NCBI GenBank assembly: GCA_027491155.1
Contig: JAIXWR010000035.1
Coordinates: 239,726 to 303,725, forward strand
Length of the DNA stretch: 64,000 nucleotides
Origin: Verrucomicrobiaceae bacterium
GTDB lineage: Bacteria > Verrucomicrobiota > Verrucomicrobiia > Verrucomicrobiales > Akkermansiaceae
Direction of reading: 5' to 3'
Shown: in pieces, positions 51,830 to 60,314 of the stretch
How positions within the stretch are numbered: position 1 is the stretch's first letter
Layout: each line of letters starts with the position of its first letter
Notes under the pieces: model-generated
Seen by the model: only the letters and a program-made list of their open reading frames with translations
The model's database searches: none
Told to the model about the DNA's origin: nothing
Position numbers and translations under genes: made by a program

Positions 51830-53200
51830 ATGGACCTCTTCACCCCGAAACCCGCCCCCGCCCCGAAGGCACTCTCCGTCACCCAGCTGGTGCGGCGGAT
51901 GAAGAACCTGTTAGAAATCGAACTCGGCGAGCTGTGGGTCGAAGGCGAGGTCTCGAACCTCAAGAAGCAGGCCAGCGGCCACTGGTATTTCTCCCTCAAG
52001 GACGACGGCGCGCAGATCCAGTGCTGCATGTTCGGCGCACGGAAGCGGCCGGGCGCGGAGGTGATGGAGGACGGCGTGAAGGTCCGCGTCTTCGCCGAAC
52101 CCAGCGTTTACGAAGCCCGCGGCCAGCTCCAGATCATCGTCCAACGAGTCGAGCGCGCCGGCGTCGGCGAACTCCAGGCGAAGTTCGAAGCCCTCAAGCG
52201 CAAGCTCCAGGCCGAAGGCCTCTTCGACGCCGCCCGCAAGCAGGCCATCCCCGCCTTCCCGCGCGCCGTCGGCATCGTCACCTCCGACACCGGCGCGGCC
52301 ATCCGCGACATCCTCAACATCCTCGAGCGCCGCGCCCCCTGGGTGCAGCCCGTCCTCTTCCCGGTCCGCGTCCAGGGCAAGGGCGCCGAAATCGAGATCG
52401 CCCGCGCGATTGACAAAATGGCCAACCCGGAAAGGCACGGCATCCCCCGCTGCGACGTCCTGATCGTCGGCCGCGGCGGCGGTTCGATCGAGGACCTGTG
52501 GAACTTCAACGAGGAGATCGTCGCCCGCGCCATCGCCGCCTGTGAAATCCCGGTCATCTCCGCGGTCGGCCACGAGATCGACTTCACCATCGCCGACTTC
52601 GTCGCGGACCTCCGCGCCCCGACCCCCAGCGCCGCCGCGGAACTGGCCGTGCCCGATGGCGAGGAACTCAAGAACCGCCTCGCCCTGCTCAAGCGCCGCC
52701 TCGCCCGTCGCAGCACCGACCGCATCGAGCGCCTCGAAATGACCCTCGCGAACCTCCGCCGCGGCGTCCTGTCGCGAGGCGGCGAGCGACTGCTTCGCGA
52801 ACCCAGCATGCGCCTCGACAACCTGCGCGCCCGGCTTTCCTCCGCGACGGAAAATACCCTCCGCCAGCACGAACAGCACCTCAAGGAACTGGCCCGCACC
52901 CTCGCCGCCCATCACCCCGCGCGTCAGGTGCTGCTTCGACTCGACCACCTCGCACGGCTCCGCCAGCAACTCGAACGCGCCGCCCGGCACCGGCTCGACG
53001 ACGCCGCCCAGCGCCTCGCCCGCCTCCGCGGCCTGCTCCGCACCCTAGGCCCCGAGTCCGCTTTCGAGCGCGGCTTCTCGATCACCCTCGACGCCCGAGG
53101 CAAGATCGTCCGCTCCGTCAAGGATGTCGCCCCCGGCGACGAGATCCGCACCAAGCTCAGGGACGGCGAGATCCGGAGCACCGCCGAGCGTCGGGAATAG
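51830..53200 (+). CDS. xseA: Exodeoxyribonuclease VII large subunit
   Basis: 456 residues. The N-terminal OB-fold (about 17-115: LSVTQLVRRMKNLLEIELGE, GEVSNLKKQASGHWYFSLKD) is followed by the catalytic domain (RAVGIVTSDTGAAIRDILNI, VLIVGRGGGSIEDLWNFNEE, IPVISAVGHEIDFTIADFVA), a long coiled-coil region (about 275-415) and the C-terminal GFSITLDARGKIV. With the small XseB subunit it degrades single-stranded DNA to short oligonucleotides. No xseB gene was found next to it. The gene starts 12 bases after a REP-like unit. Confidence 0.95.
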   Translation: MDLFTPKPAPAPKALSVTQLVRRMKNLLEIELGELWVEGEVSNLKKQASGHWYFSLKDDGAQIQCCMFGARKRPGAEVMEDGVKVRVFAEPSVYEARGQLQIIVQRVERAGVGELQAKFEALKRKLQAEGLFDAARKQAIPAFPRAVGIVTSDTGAAIRDILNILERRAPWVQPVLFPVRVQGKGAEIEIARAIDKMANPERHGIPRCDVLIVGRGGGSIEDLWNFNEEIVARAIAACEIPVISAVGHEIDFTIADFVADLRAPTPSAAAELAVPDGEELKNRLALLKRRLARRSTDRIERLEMTLANLRRGVLSRGGERLLREPSMRLDNLRARLSSATENTLRQHEQHLKELARTLAAHHPARQVLLRLDHLARLRQQLERAARHRLDDAAQRLARLRGLLRTLGPESAFERGFSITLDARGKIVRSVKDVAPGDEIRTKLRDGEIRSTAERRE

Positions 53201-53282
53201 CATCCCGCCCCGCCGAGAAGCCCCTCGACGAAGGCTTCCCGCCCTCGTAGCTTCGGAGTGCTGCAAAAGCGCTCCAACTCCC

Positions 53283-53972
53283 ATGCGACACTCTGAAGAA
53301 CACCGGACCCATCGCGTCGGCTGGCTGCGCGCCGCGGTCCTCGGGGCCAACGATGGCATCGTTTCGACCGCAAGCCTGATCGTCGGCGTGGCGGCCGCCG
53401 ACTCCGGCCGCAGCGGCATCCTGGTCGCCGGGGTGGCAGGCCTGGTGGCGGGCGCGATGTCGATGGCCGCCGGCGAGTATGTCTCGGTCAGCTCCCAAGC
53501 CGACACGGAACGCGCCGACCTGGAACGGGAGCGCCGGGAGCTGGCCGCCGATCCCGCCCACGAACACGCCGAGCTGGCCGCGATCTATGTCGCACGGGGA
53601 CTCGATGCCGACCTCGCGAAACAAGTCGCCACCCAGCTGACGGCGAAAGACGCTTTGGGGGCTCATGCCCGCGACGAGCTGGGGATTTCCGATACGCTCA
53701 GCGCACGACCGGTACAGGCCGCCTTTGCCTCCGCAGGAACCTTCGCGGTCGGGGCCGCCCTGCCGCTGCTGCTCGTCCTCGTGGTTCCCGCGAACTCCCT
53801 CGTATGGACGGTATCGGGCAGCTCCTTGTTCTTTCTGGCGCTGTTAGGCGCCTTGGCCGCCCATGCCGGCGGCTCGCCCGTCTGGACTTCGGTCGCCCGG
53901 GTGACCTTCTGGGGAGCGCTTGCGATGGCCCTGACCGCGGGGGTGGGAGCCCTGTTCGGCGCGACCGTTTGA
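53283..53972 (+). CDS. VIT1/CCC1-family iron or manganese transporter
   Basis: 229 residues from the ATG at 53283. WLRAAVLGANDGIVSTASLI (about 14-33) and GLVAGAMSMAAGEYVSVSSQ (about 54-73) are the VIT1/CCC1 membrane signatures, then a cytoplasmic helical domain rich in Glu (ADLERERRELAADPAHEHAE) that binds metal in the family, then three further membrane helices with ALGAHARDELGIS before them. Relatives move Fe2+ or Mn2+ out of the cytoplasm or into vacuoles. Five helices are expected. The MFS gene follows after 15 bases, so the two probably form one transcript. Confidence 0.9.
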   Translation: MRHSEEHRTHRVGWLRAAVLGANDGIVSTASLIVGVAAADSGRSGILVAGVAGLVAGAMSMAAGEYVSVSSQADTERADLERERRELAADPAHEHAELAAIYVARGLDADLAKQVATQLTAKDALGAHARDELGISDTLSARPVQAAFASAGTFAVGAALPLLLVLVVPANSLVWTVSGSSLFFLALLGALAAHAGGSPVWTSVARVTFWGALAMALTAGVGALFGATV

Positions 53973-53987
53973 CGAAATCCCGCCCCC

Positions 53988-55229
53988 ATGGACTCGCCCC
54001 CCTCCGCCAGCACCGGATCTAACAAACCGACGGCCGCGACGTGGCGCGCCATGCCCGCGGGCATCTGGGCCCTCGGCTTCGGCTCGCTGTTCATGGACCT
54101 CTCGTCGGAGATGATCCACAGCCTGCTGCCGGTCTTCATGGTCGGCACCCTCGGTGCCTCGATGGTCACGCTCGGGATCATCGAAGGCGTCGCGGAAGCG
54201 ACTGCCGCCATCGTGAAGGTGTTCTCCGGCACGCTCAGCGACTATCTCGGCAAGCGCAAGTTCCTGATGATCTCCGGCTACGCGCTCGCCGCCCTCACCA
54301 AGCCGGTGTTCCCGCTGGCCACCTCCGTCGGCTGGGTCTTCACCGCCCGTTTCATCGACCGCGTGGGCAAGGGCATCCGAGGCGCGCCACGCGACGCGCT
54401 GGTCGCCGATCTCACGCCGCCGTCGATCCGCGGCGCGGCCTACGGGCTCCGACAGGCGCTCGATTCGGTCGGAGCTCTGGCCGGCCCGCTGCTCGCGGTG
54501 GCGCTGATGGTCTGGCTCGCTAACGACATACGGACGGTCCTGTGGATCGCCGTGGTCCCCGCCCTGGTCGCCGTGCTCCTGCTGATCACCTACGTGCGCG
54601 AACCCGAGCGCAGCCGGCCGGCAGGCTTGATCCGGAAACCCTTCACGCTGGCCGCGGCCAGGCACTTGCCGCTGCGCTTCTGGCTCGTCGTGCTGCTGGG
54701 AGCGGTGTTCACGCTGGCGCGATTCAGCGAGGCCTTCCTGGTGCTGCGCGCCCGGGACGTCGGCATTTCGCTCGCCTACATCCCGCTGGTGATGGTGGCG
54801 ATGAATGTCCTCTACGCCGGAGGCGCCTACCCGGCCGGAGCCATGGCCGACCGCGTCAAAGCACGCCATCTGCTGGTCGTCGGTCTGCTGCTGCTGGTCG
54901 CGGCGGATCTGGCGCTCGCCTTTGCCACCTCGCCGTCGGCGGTGCTGGCCGGCGCCGCCTTGTGGGGCCTGCACATGGCGCTCACCCAGGGCCTGCTGGC
55001 GAAGCTCGTGGCGGACAGCGCGCCCGCCGATCTGCTCGGCACCGGCTTCGGCGTGTTCAACCTGGTCAGCGGCATCGCCCTGCTGCTCGCAAGCGTCATC
55101 GCGGGCTGGCTGTGGAGCGCCTTCGGGGCCTCTTCCACCTTTCTCGCGGGTGCCGCTTTCGCGGCGGTGGCGGTCGCCGGGCTTCTGATCGCGACACGCG
55201 AACGGCCAATGCCGCGGCCCGCGGTCTGA
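53988..55229 (+). CDS. MFS transporter
   Basis: 413 residues with about 12 hydrophobic segments. LGFGSLFMDLSSEMIHSLLP opens the first helix; GTLSDYLGKRKFLMISGYAL is the MFS loop 2-3 signature and RVGKGIRGAPRDALVADLTP follows. The D.SSEM pattern and RFIDR.GKGIRGAPRDAL block are seen in the cluster of MFS proteins annotated as permease of the YkuC/antibiotic-efflux type. The substrate cannot be read from the sequence. It starts 15 bases after the VIT1/CCC1 gene and converges on ybeY. Confidence 0.85.
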   Translation: MDSPPSASTGSNKPTAATWRAMPAGIWALGFGSLFMDLSSEMIHSLLPVFMVGTLGASMVTLGIIEGVAEATAAIVKVFSGTLSDYLGKRKFLMISGYALAALTKPVFPLATSVGWVFTARFIDRVGKGIRGAPRDALVADLTPPSIRGAAYGLRQALDSVGALAGPLLAVALMVWLANDIRTVLWIAVVPALVAVLLLITYVREPERSRPAGLIRKPFTLAAARHLPLRFWLVVLLGAVFTLARFSEAFLVLRARDVGISLAYIPLVMVAMNVLYAGGAYPAGAMADRVKARHLLVVGLLLLVAADLALAFATSPSAVLAGAALWGLHMALTQGLLAKLVADSAPADLLGTGFGVFNLVSGIALLLASVIAGWLWSAFGASSTFLAGAAFAAVAVAGLLIATRERPMPRPAV

Positions 55230-55249
55230 GGACGCACCCGGAGCAACTC

Positions 55250-55708
55250 TCACTCGCCCGCCACGGCCGGCCACAGCATGGCCACCAGCGGCTCCTGCGC
55301 GGCCTCCATCTTCGCCCGGTCCGCCGGCTCCTCGTCCTCGTGCCCGGCCAGATGCAGCAGGCCGTGGATCACGTAGCGCAGCAATTCGCGCAGCGGCGGC
55401 TCGCCGTTCTCCGCGGCCTGGCGGAAGGCCACATCCACCCCGATCACGATCTCGCCGTGGTGAAAGGTGATCACGTCCGTCTCGCCGGGAATGCCCATGA
55501 ACTGCTCGTGGACCCGGGCGCTGGTCTCGTCGTCCACCAGCGCCACTTCCACGCAGTCGTGTTCCGGCAAAGGGGCATCATCCGTCGCGAGATGCCTCGC
55601 CAGGATCTCCTTCGCCGCCAGCGCCCCGCCTTTCTCCAGCGCCGTCAACCAGGCTTCGGGGATATCGGTGCCTTGCTGGTTGTTGCCGACGATGAGTTCC
55701 GGTCGCAT
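55250..55708 (-). CDS. ybeY: Endoribonuclease YbeY
   Basis: 152 residues. The zinc motif region is RYVIHGLLHLAGHEDEEPAD with His115 and His119. The third canonical His of HGxLHLxGYDH is an Asp (residue 125; HED instead of YDH), a variant also found in Bacteroidetes YbeY (HGxLHLxGYKDK). The preceding MGIPGETDVITFHHGEIVIG block is typical. YbeY is needed for 16S rRNA 3'-end maturation and 70S quality control. The gene is 7 bases downstream of pgpH, in the phoH-pgpH-ybeY order seen in many bacteria. Confidence 0.92.
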   Translation of the reverse strand: MRPELIVGNNQQGTDIPEAWLTALEKGGALAAKEILARHLATDDAPLPEHDCVEVALVDDETSARVHEQFMGIPGETDVITFHHGEIVIGVDVAFRQAAENGEPPLRELLRYVIHGLLHLAGHEDEEPADRAKMEAAQEPLVAMLWPAVAGE

Positions 55709-55715
55709 GGGAAAT

Positions 55716-57404
55716 TCAGGATGCCTGCCGTTGTTGCAGCGGTGCCGGCGGCGCGGGCACCGGCTTGAGCGGCTGGGTCTTGCTGCCGGGCGCCGTCCGC
55801 TTCTCCAGGTCCGACTTGCTGCGGCCCATCTGGCTGCGCTCGTCGTCCTTCGGATAGTCGATCCGCGTGTGCAACATGCTGCGGAGCGTCGCGCAAAAGC
55901 TGTCCTTCACCTTCGCCAGGTCGCGCACCGTCAGCGTGCAGTCGTCGAGCTGGCCGTCGCAGACCCGGCCGTTGACCAGATCCTCCACCATCGCGCGGAT
56001 CTTCGCCGGCGTCGGCTTCTTCAGCGAACGCGAGGCGCTTTCGACGATGTCCGCCAGGCTCACGATCCCGCTTTCCCTCGTCCGCGGCCGCGGGCCGGGA
56101 TAGCGGAAGTTCTTCTCGTCGATCTTCGGCAGGTCCTCGGGATTCTCCAGGCCCTTCTCGACCTTCTCCAGCTCGGCCTTCTTCTGCTCCTGCGCCCGGC
56201 GGTGAAAATAACTCACCAGCGAGTCGCCGTGGTGCTCCTGGATGATGTCGATCACCCGCGGGTTGAGCTTGTGCTTCACCGCCAGGTCCACGCCGTCCTT
56301 CACGTGGGCGATGATGATCAAGGCGCTCATCGTCGGCGTCAGCGAATCGTGCGGGTTCTCCACCCCGTCGCCCTGGTTCTCGATGAAATACTCCGGCTTG
56401 CTCAGCTTGCCGACGTCGTGGAAATACGCCGACACGCGGCACATCGCGGCATTCGCCCCCACCGCCTCGGCCGCCGCCTCGGCCAGCGAGGCGACCACCA
56501 GGCTGTGGTGGAAGGTCCCCGGGGCCTCGAGCTGCATCCGGCGCAGCAGCTTGTGGTTCAGGTCGCTCAACTCCAGCCACGAAATGTCGGTGGTCAGTTG
56601 GAAGGTTCCCTCCAGCACCGGCAGCAGCCCGCTGACCAGCAGCGCGATCACGATCCCCGTCCCCAATGCGGCCAGCGAGCTGAGACCCGCGATCTTCAGC
56701 CCCTCGAGCCGGTCCTCCATCCCGGGCATCAGGTCGATCCGCTCGAACATCACGCACAGCAGCAGCGCCGCCGCGCCGGAATACACGCCGGCCCGCAGCA
56801 ACTGGACCCGCTTGCGCACCTTGTGGACCGCCTGCACCGCCACCAGCCCGCAGACGAGGCTGACCGCCAGATAAAGCAGCACGTCCTCCTTCGGCATCAC
56901 CAGCGAACCGAGCAAGGCGGCATACACCGTCGAAAAAGTCCCGATTCCCCGGCCCAGCAGCACCGCGTGGACCATCGGCATCAGCGCGAAGGGGATCAGC
57001 AGGAATTTCATCTCCCCCGGCATCTGGTTGGCATCCACCATGAAGGAAATGCCCCGGACCACCGCGATGTGTCCCGCCAGCCCGCCGAACACCAGCAGGA
57101 TCCGGCTGTTGCGCTGGGAGACGATGTCGTAGTTCGCCTGCACCACCGCCACCGCCGTCGCCGCGATCACGAACCCGAACAGCGCGCCGCGCAGCGGGTC
57201 ATCCGCGAAATTCGTCACCGAAGCCGCTTTCAGCACCATCACGCCGACGCCCGCCGCGAACAGGAGGTAGAGCATCAGGCGGACCCAGACGCTGCGGTCG
57301 AGGGTCAGGGCCACCGGGTTTTCGGCGTGCACCCGGCGCTTGCGGCCGGACGACATGCCGCGGCGCGCCAGGCGCCAGCGTTTGAAGGCATCAATGAATC
57401 CCAC
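55716..57404 (-). CDS. pgpH: PgpH/YqfF-type 7TM-HD phosphodiesterase
   Basis: 562 residues from a GTG at 57402-57404 (reading (M)GFIDAFKRWRLARRG); an ATG 16 codons inside is an alternative. About seven membrane helices (about 40-270) precede the HD domain: LEAPGTFHHSLVVASLAEAA (about 292-311), VSAYFHDVGKLSKPEYFIEN (HD at 329-330), IIQEHHGDSLVSYFHRRAQE. PgpH/YqfF proteins hydrolyse cyclic di-AMP; the bulky extracellular domain of Listeria PgpH is absent here. The C-terminus is a basic Pro-rich tail. It lies between phoH and ybeY with a 7-base gap to ybeY. Confidence 0.9.
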   Translation of the reverse strand: MGFIDAFKRWRLARRGMSSGRKRRVHAENPVALTLDRSVWVRLMLYLLFAAGVGVMVLKAASVTNFADDPLRGALFGFVIAATAVAVVQANYDIVSQRNSRILLVFGGLAGHIAVVRGISFMVDANQMPGEMKFLLIPFALMPMVHAVLLGRGIGTFSTVYAALLGSLVMPKEDVLLYLAVSLVCGLVAVQAVHKVRKRVQLLRAGVYSGAAALLLCVMFERIDLMPGMEDRLEGLKIAGLSSLAALGTGIVIALLVSGLLPVLEGTFQLTTDISWLELSDLNHKLLRRMQLEAPGTFHHSLVVASLAEAAAEAVGANAAMCRVSAYFHDVGKLSKPEYFIENQGDGVENPHDSLTPTMSALIIIAHVKDGVDLAVKHKLNPRVIDIIQEHHGDSLVSYFHRRAQEQKKAELEKVEKGLENPEDLPKIDEKNFRYPGPRPRTRESGIVSLADIVESASRSLKKPTPAKIRAMVEDLVNGRVCDGQLDDCTLTVRDLAKVKDSFCATLRSMLHTRIDYPKDDERSQMGRSKSDLEKRTAPGSKTQPLKPVPAPPAPLQQRQAS

Positions 57405-57589
57405 GGTGAGGCAACGGGGTTGCGAAAACGGGGCCGGGCAGGTCGGGGACCCGCCGGCGGGGAGGGATCTAGGGGATTCTCCCCCCCATTGCAATCCGCA
57501 ATTCCCCCCGGAGAAGGAAGTGCCAAGGGGAGACGTGCCCAGTGCCAGAAAGGAGGACAACGGCCGCCCGGCAACTGACCACCAAAGCT

Positions 57590-58558
57590 TTACGACGCCG
57601 AACTGCGGTGCGCGTCGTAGGCCTCGATGATCCGGCCCACCACCGGGTGCCGCACCACGTCCGCCCCGCTGAAACGCACGAAATCAATGCCCTCCACCCC
57701 CGCCAGCGCCCGCTCGGCCTCGAACAGGCCGGACGGCACGTTCGGCTTCAGGTCGACCTGCGACCCGTCCCCGGTGATCACCATCCGCGACTCCTCCCCC
57801 AGCCGGGTCAGCGCCATGAACATTTGCTCCCGCGTGGTGTTCTGGGCCTCGTCCAGGATCACGAAGGACCGCGCCAGGGTCCTGCCGCGCATGAAGGCCA
57901 GCGGCGCGATCTCGATCGTCCCGTCCGCCAGGTAGCGCTCGCCCTCCTCGTGGCCCACCATGTCGTGGATCGCGTCGTAAAGCGGCCGCAGGTAGGGCGC
58001 CACCTTCTCCCGCAGGTCGCCCGGCAGGAAACCGAGCGCCTCGCCGGCCTCCACCGCCGGCCGGGTCAGCACCACCCGGCCCACCCGCTTCGCCTTCAGC
58101 ATCGAAAGCCCCATCGCCATCGCCAGATAGGTCTTGCCCGTCCCCGCCGGACCCAGGCCGAAGACCACGTCGTTCTTCTCGATCGCCTTGAGATACTCCA
58201 GTTGCCGCGGCGTCTTGGGCACCACCGGCCGCCGGCCCCGCACGCCGAGGAGCCGCACCCCGGAAAGCTCCGACACCGAGCCGCCGCCCTCCGCCACCAG
58301 ATCCACCGCCAGCCGGAAATCCCGGGAGCCGATCATCGACCCCTGCCGCCGCGCCTGTTCCAGGTCCGCGAAGGCCGCCGTGGCCGCCTTCACCCCGGCC
58401 TCCGGCCCGGCAAAGAGGATCCACCCGTCCCGCGTCACCGACCGCACCCCCAGCCGCTCCTCCAGATACTTCAGCTCACGCGCGTCGTTCGCGAACAGCG
58501 AATGCAGGAAGGGCGCGGTCTCGTACTCCAGCTTGATCTCGGTTTCCGCCAGGGACAT
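57590..58558 (-). CDS. phoH: PhoH family protein
   Basis: 322 residues. An N-terminal KH-like/PhoH_N region, then the ATPase with GLGPAGTGKTYLAMAMGL (Walker A at about 136-143), LTRPAVEAGEALGFLPGDL, RTLARSFVILDEAQNTTREQ (Walker B), and VITGDGSQVDLKPNVPSGL. It probably assists ribosome or RNA metabolism, as suggested by its conserved link to ybeY. It is first in the three-gene minus-strand cluster; the gap to pgpH is 185 bases. Motifs and length match the phosphate-starvation-induced PhoH group. Confidence 0.95.
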   Translation of the reverse strand: MSLAETEIKLEYETAPFLHSLFANDARELKYLEERLGVRSVTRDGWILFAGPEAGVKAATAAFADLEQARRQGSMIGSRDFRLAVDLVAEGGGSVSELSGVRLLGVRGRRPVVPKTPRQLEYLKAIEKNDVVFGLGPAGTGKTYLAMAMGLSMLKAKRVGRVVLTRPAVEAGEALGFLPGDLREKVAPYLRPLYDAIHDMVGHEEGERYLADGTIEIAPLAFMRGRTLARSFVILDEAQNTTREQMFMALTRLGEESRMVITGDGSQVDLKPNVPSGLFEAERALAGVEGIDFVRFSGADVVRHPVVGRIIEAYDAHRSSAS

Positions 58559-58739
58559 GCCCCGCCTCTAACGGTTCCTGAGCTTCCGGTCAGCCGCAAA
58601 ATCCCGTCCTGTCCGGTCGCCGGGCTTTTCCCTTGCCATGACACGCCCGAGCCATTTTTTCAGACGCGCGCCGCGCCCCGTGTCGCTGTGCGCTGCGTCC
58701 ACCTTGTGACCCTCTCAGCAAGAAGAACCCTCTGATCCC

Positions 58740-59462
58740 ATGATCGAAGTCGAGAACCTGTCCAAACAGTTCGGAAAGAAGACCGCAGTCGATCACCTTT
58801 CGTTTTCCGTCCGGAAAGGCGAAGTGCTCGGCTTCCTCGGCCCCAACGGCGCCGGCAAGTCCACCACCATGCGCATGGTCACCGGCTTCCTGCCGCCGAC
58901 CTCCGGCGATGCGAAGATCTGCGGGATCTCGATCGTCGGCAACCCGTCCGAAGCCAAACGCAAGATCGGCTACCTTCCCGAATCCGCCCCGCTCTACAAC
59001 GACATGACCGTCACCGGCTTCCTGCGCTTCTGCGCCGAAGCCCGCGGCCTGTCCGGCAACACCCGCAACGACGCCGTCGAGCGCTCCATCGCCACCTGCT
59101 TCCTGCAAAGCGTGGCCTACCAGTCGATCGAAACCCTTTCGAAGGGCTACCGCCACCGCACCTGCCTCGCCCAGGCCCTGCTGCACGATCCCGAAGTCCT
59201 GATCCTCGACGAGCCCACCGACGGCCTCGACCCGAACCAGAAACACGAGGTCCGCCAGCTCATCAAGCGCCTCGGCGAAACCAAGGCCATCCTCTTTTCC
59301 ACCCACATCCTCGAGGAGGTCGAAGCCGCCTGCTCCCGCGCCGTGATCGTCGACCGCGGCAAGATCGTGGTCGACGGCACCCCTTCCGAGCTGATCGCCA
59401 AGGGCAAGGGCTCCCTCACCGACCTGTTCCGCAAGGTGACCACCCTGGACACGGCGGCGTGA
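58740..59462 (+). CDS. ABC transporter ATP-binding protein (GldA-like)
   Basis: 240 residues. GFLGPNGAGKSTTMRMVTGF (Walker A, about 35-54), LSKGYRHRTCLAQALLHDPE (signature, about 129-148), VLILDEPTDGLDPNQ (Walker B), ILFSTHILEEVEAACSRAVI (switch His). It matches the ATPase of GldA/NosF/ABC-2 export systems. With the following permease, ABC_transp_aux protein and DUF4340 protein it makes an operon-like set of four, comparable to gldA-gldFG of gliding Bacteroidetes. The substrate is unknown; in Verrucomicrobia and others this set occurs without known gliding. Confidence 0.88.
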   Translation: MIEVENLSKQFGKKTAVDHLSFSVRKGEVLGFLGPNGAGKSTTMRMVTGFLPPTSGDAKICGISIVGNPSEAKRKIGYLPESAPLYNDMTVTGFLRFCAEARGLSGNTRNDAVERSIATCFLQSVAYQSIETLSKGYRHRTCLAQALLHDPEVLILDEPTDGLDPNQKHEVRQLIKRLGETKAILFSTHILEEVEAACSRAVIVDRGKIVVDGTPSELIAKGKGSLTDLFRKVTTLDTAA

Positions 59463-59484
59463 CGAGACCCGTTATTCGTTATAA

Positions 59485-59517
59485 GTTATTTGTTACAAGA
59501 CCACTACAACAAATAAC
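59485..59517. repeat. AT-rich inverted repeat inside the ABC operon
   Basis: GTTATTTGTT (59485-59494) and AACAAATAAC (59508-59517) form a perfect 10-bp stem. The whole spacer is much more AT-rich than the genes beside it and continues with TAACCCTTAACC. Confidence 0.7.
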
Positions 59518-59549
59518 CTTTAACCCTTAACCATTCCCACTTCTTTCCC

Positions 59550-60284
59550 ATGAAAAACGTCTGGACCATCTTCAAGCGGGAGATCGGCAGCTACTTCAGC
59601 CACCCGATCGCCTACGCCGTCATCGTCGTGTTCCTGCTCCTCTCCATGGTGTTCGCCTTCACCCTCGGCGGCTTCATGGACGCCCAGGACGCCTCGCTGA
59701 CCTACTCCTTCTTCGCCTACCTGCCCTTCGTCCTGATGGTGCTCGTCCCGGCCGTCGGGATGCGGCTCCTTTCGGAGGAACAGCGCAGCGGCACCATCGA
59801 ACTGCTCGGCACCATGCCGGTCACGATGTGGAGCGTCATCTTCGGCAAGTTCCTGGCCGCCGCCTTGGTCTGGCTGATCGCCCTGCTGCTGACCTTCCCG
59901 ATCTGGATCACCGTCAACCACCTCGGCGACCCCGACAACCTGACGATCCTGTCCGGCTACATCGGCGGCTTCCTGGTGGCCTGCACCTTCCTCGCCATCA
60001 CCCTGCTGGTCTCCGCCTTCACCCGCGACCAGGTGATCTGCCTCATCGTGGCGGCCACGATCTGCATCGTGATCGTCCTCGGCACCTTCGATCCCTTCGT
60101 CCGCGCCTACGCCAAGGCCCTGCCGGCCGGCTTCTCCGACGCCATCACCTCGCTCGGCGTCTGGGACCACTTCATGTCCCTCGCCCGCGGCTCGTTCCGC
60201 CTGCAGGACGCCACCTGGTTTGTCTCGATCATCCTGGCCTGCCTGCTCGGCACCAGCGCCATCCTCTCCGCCAAGCGCGCCTGA
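59550..60284 (+). CDS. ABC-2 permease (GldF-like)
   Basis: 244 residues with six hydrophobic segments. MKNVWTIFKREIGSYFSHPI at the N-terminus and LLSEEQRSGTIELLGTMPVT (about 73-92) are the ABC-2/GldF signatures, with YIGGFLVACTFLAITLLVSA and the C-terminal SIILACLLGTSAILSAKRA. It forms the membrane channel of the preceding ATPase, probably as a dimer or with the GldG-like protein. The order ATPase, permease, GldG-like follows the usual pattern. Confidence 0.88.
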   Translation: MKNVWTIFKREIGSYFSHPIAYAVIVVFLLLSMVFAFTLGGFMDAQDASLTYSFFAYLPFVLMVLVPAVGMRLLSEEQRSGTIELLGTMPVTMWSVIFGKFLAAALVWLIALLLTFPIWITVNHLGDPDNLTILSGYIGGFLVACTFLAITLLVSAFTRDQVICLIVAATICIVIVLGTFDPFVRAYAKALPAGFSDAITSLGVWDHFMSLARGSFRLQDATWFVSIILACLLGTSAILSAKRA

Positions 60285-60314
60285 CCCCTTCCTTTCAACC
60301 TTTCCCTTGATCCC

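Noticed and set aside
53201..53282. xseB small-subunit gene after xseA
   Set aside because: The 82-base spacer has no frame of suitable length; only a decayed CTCGTAGC repeat.
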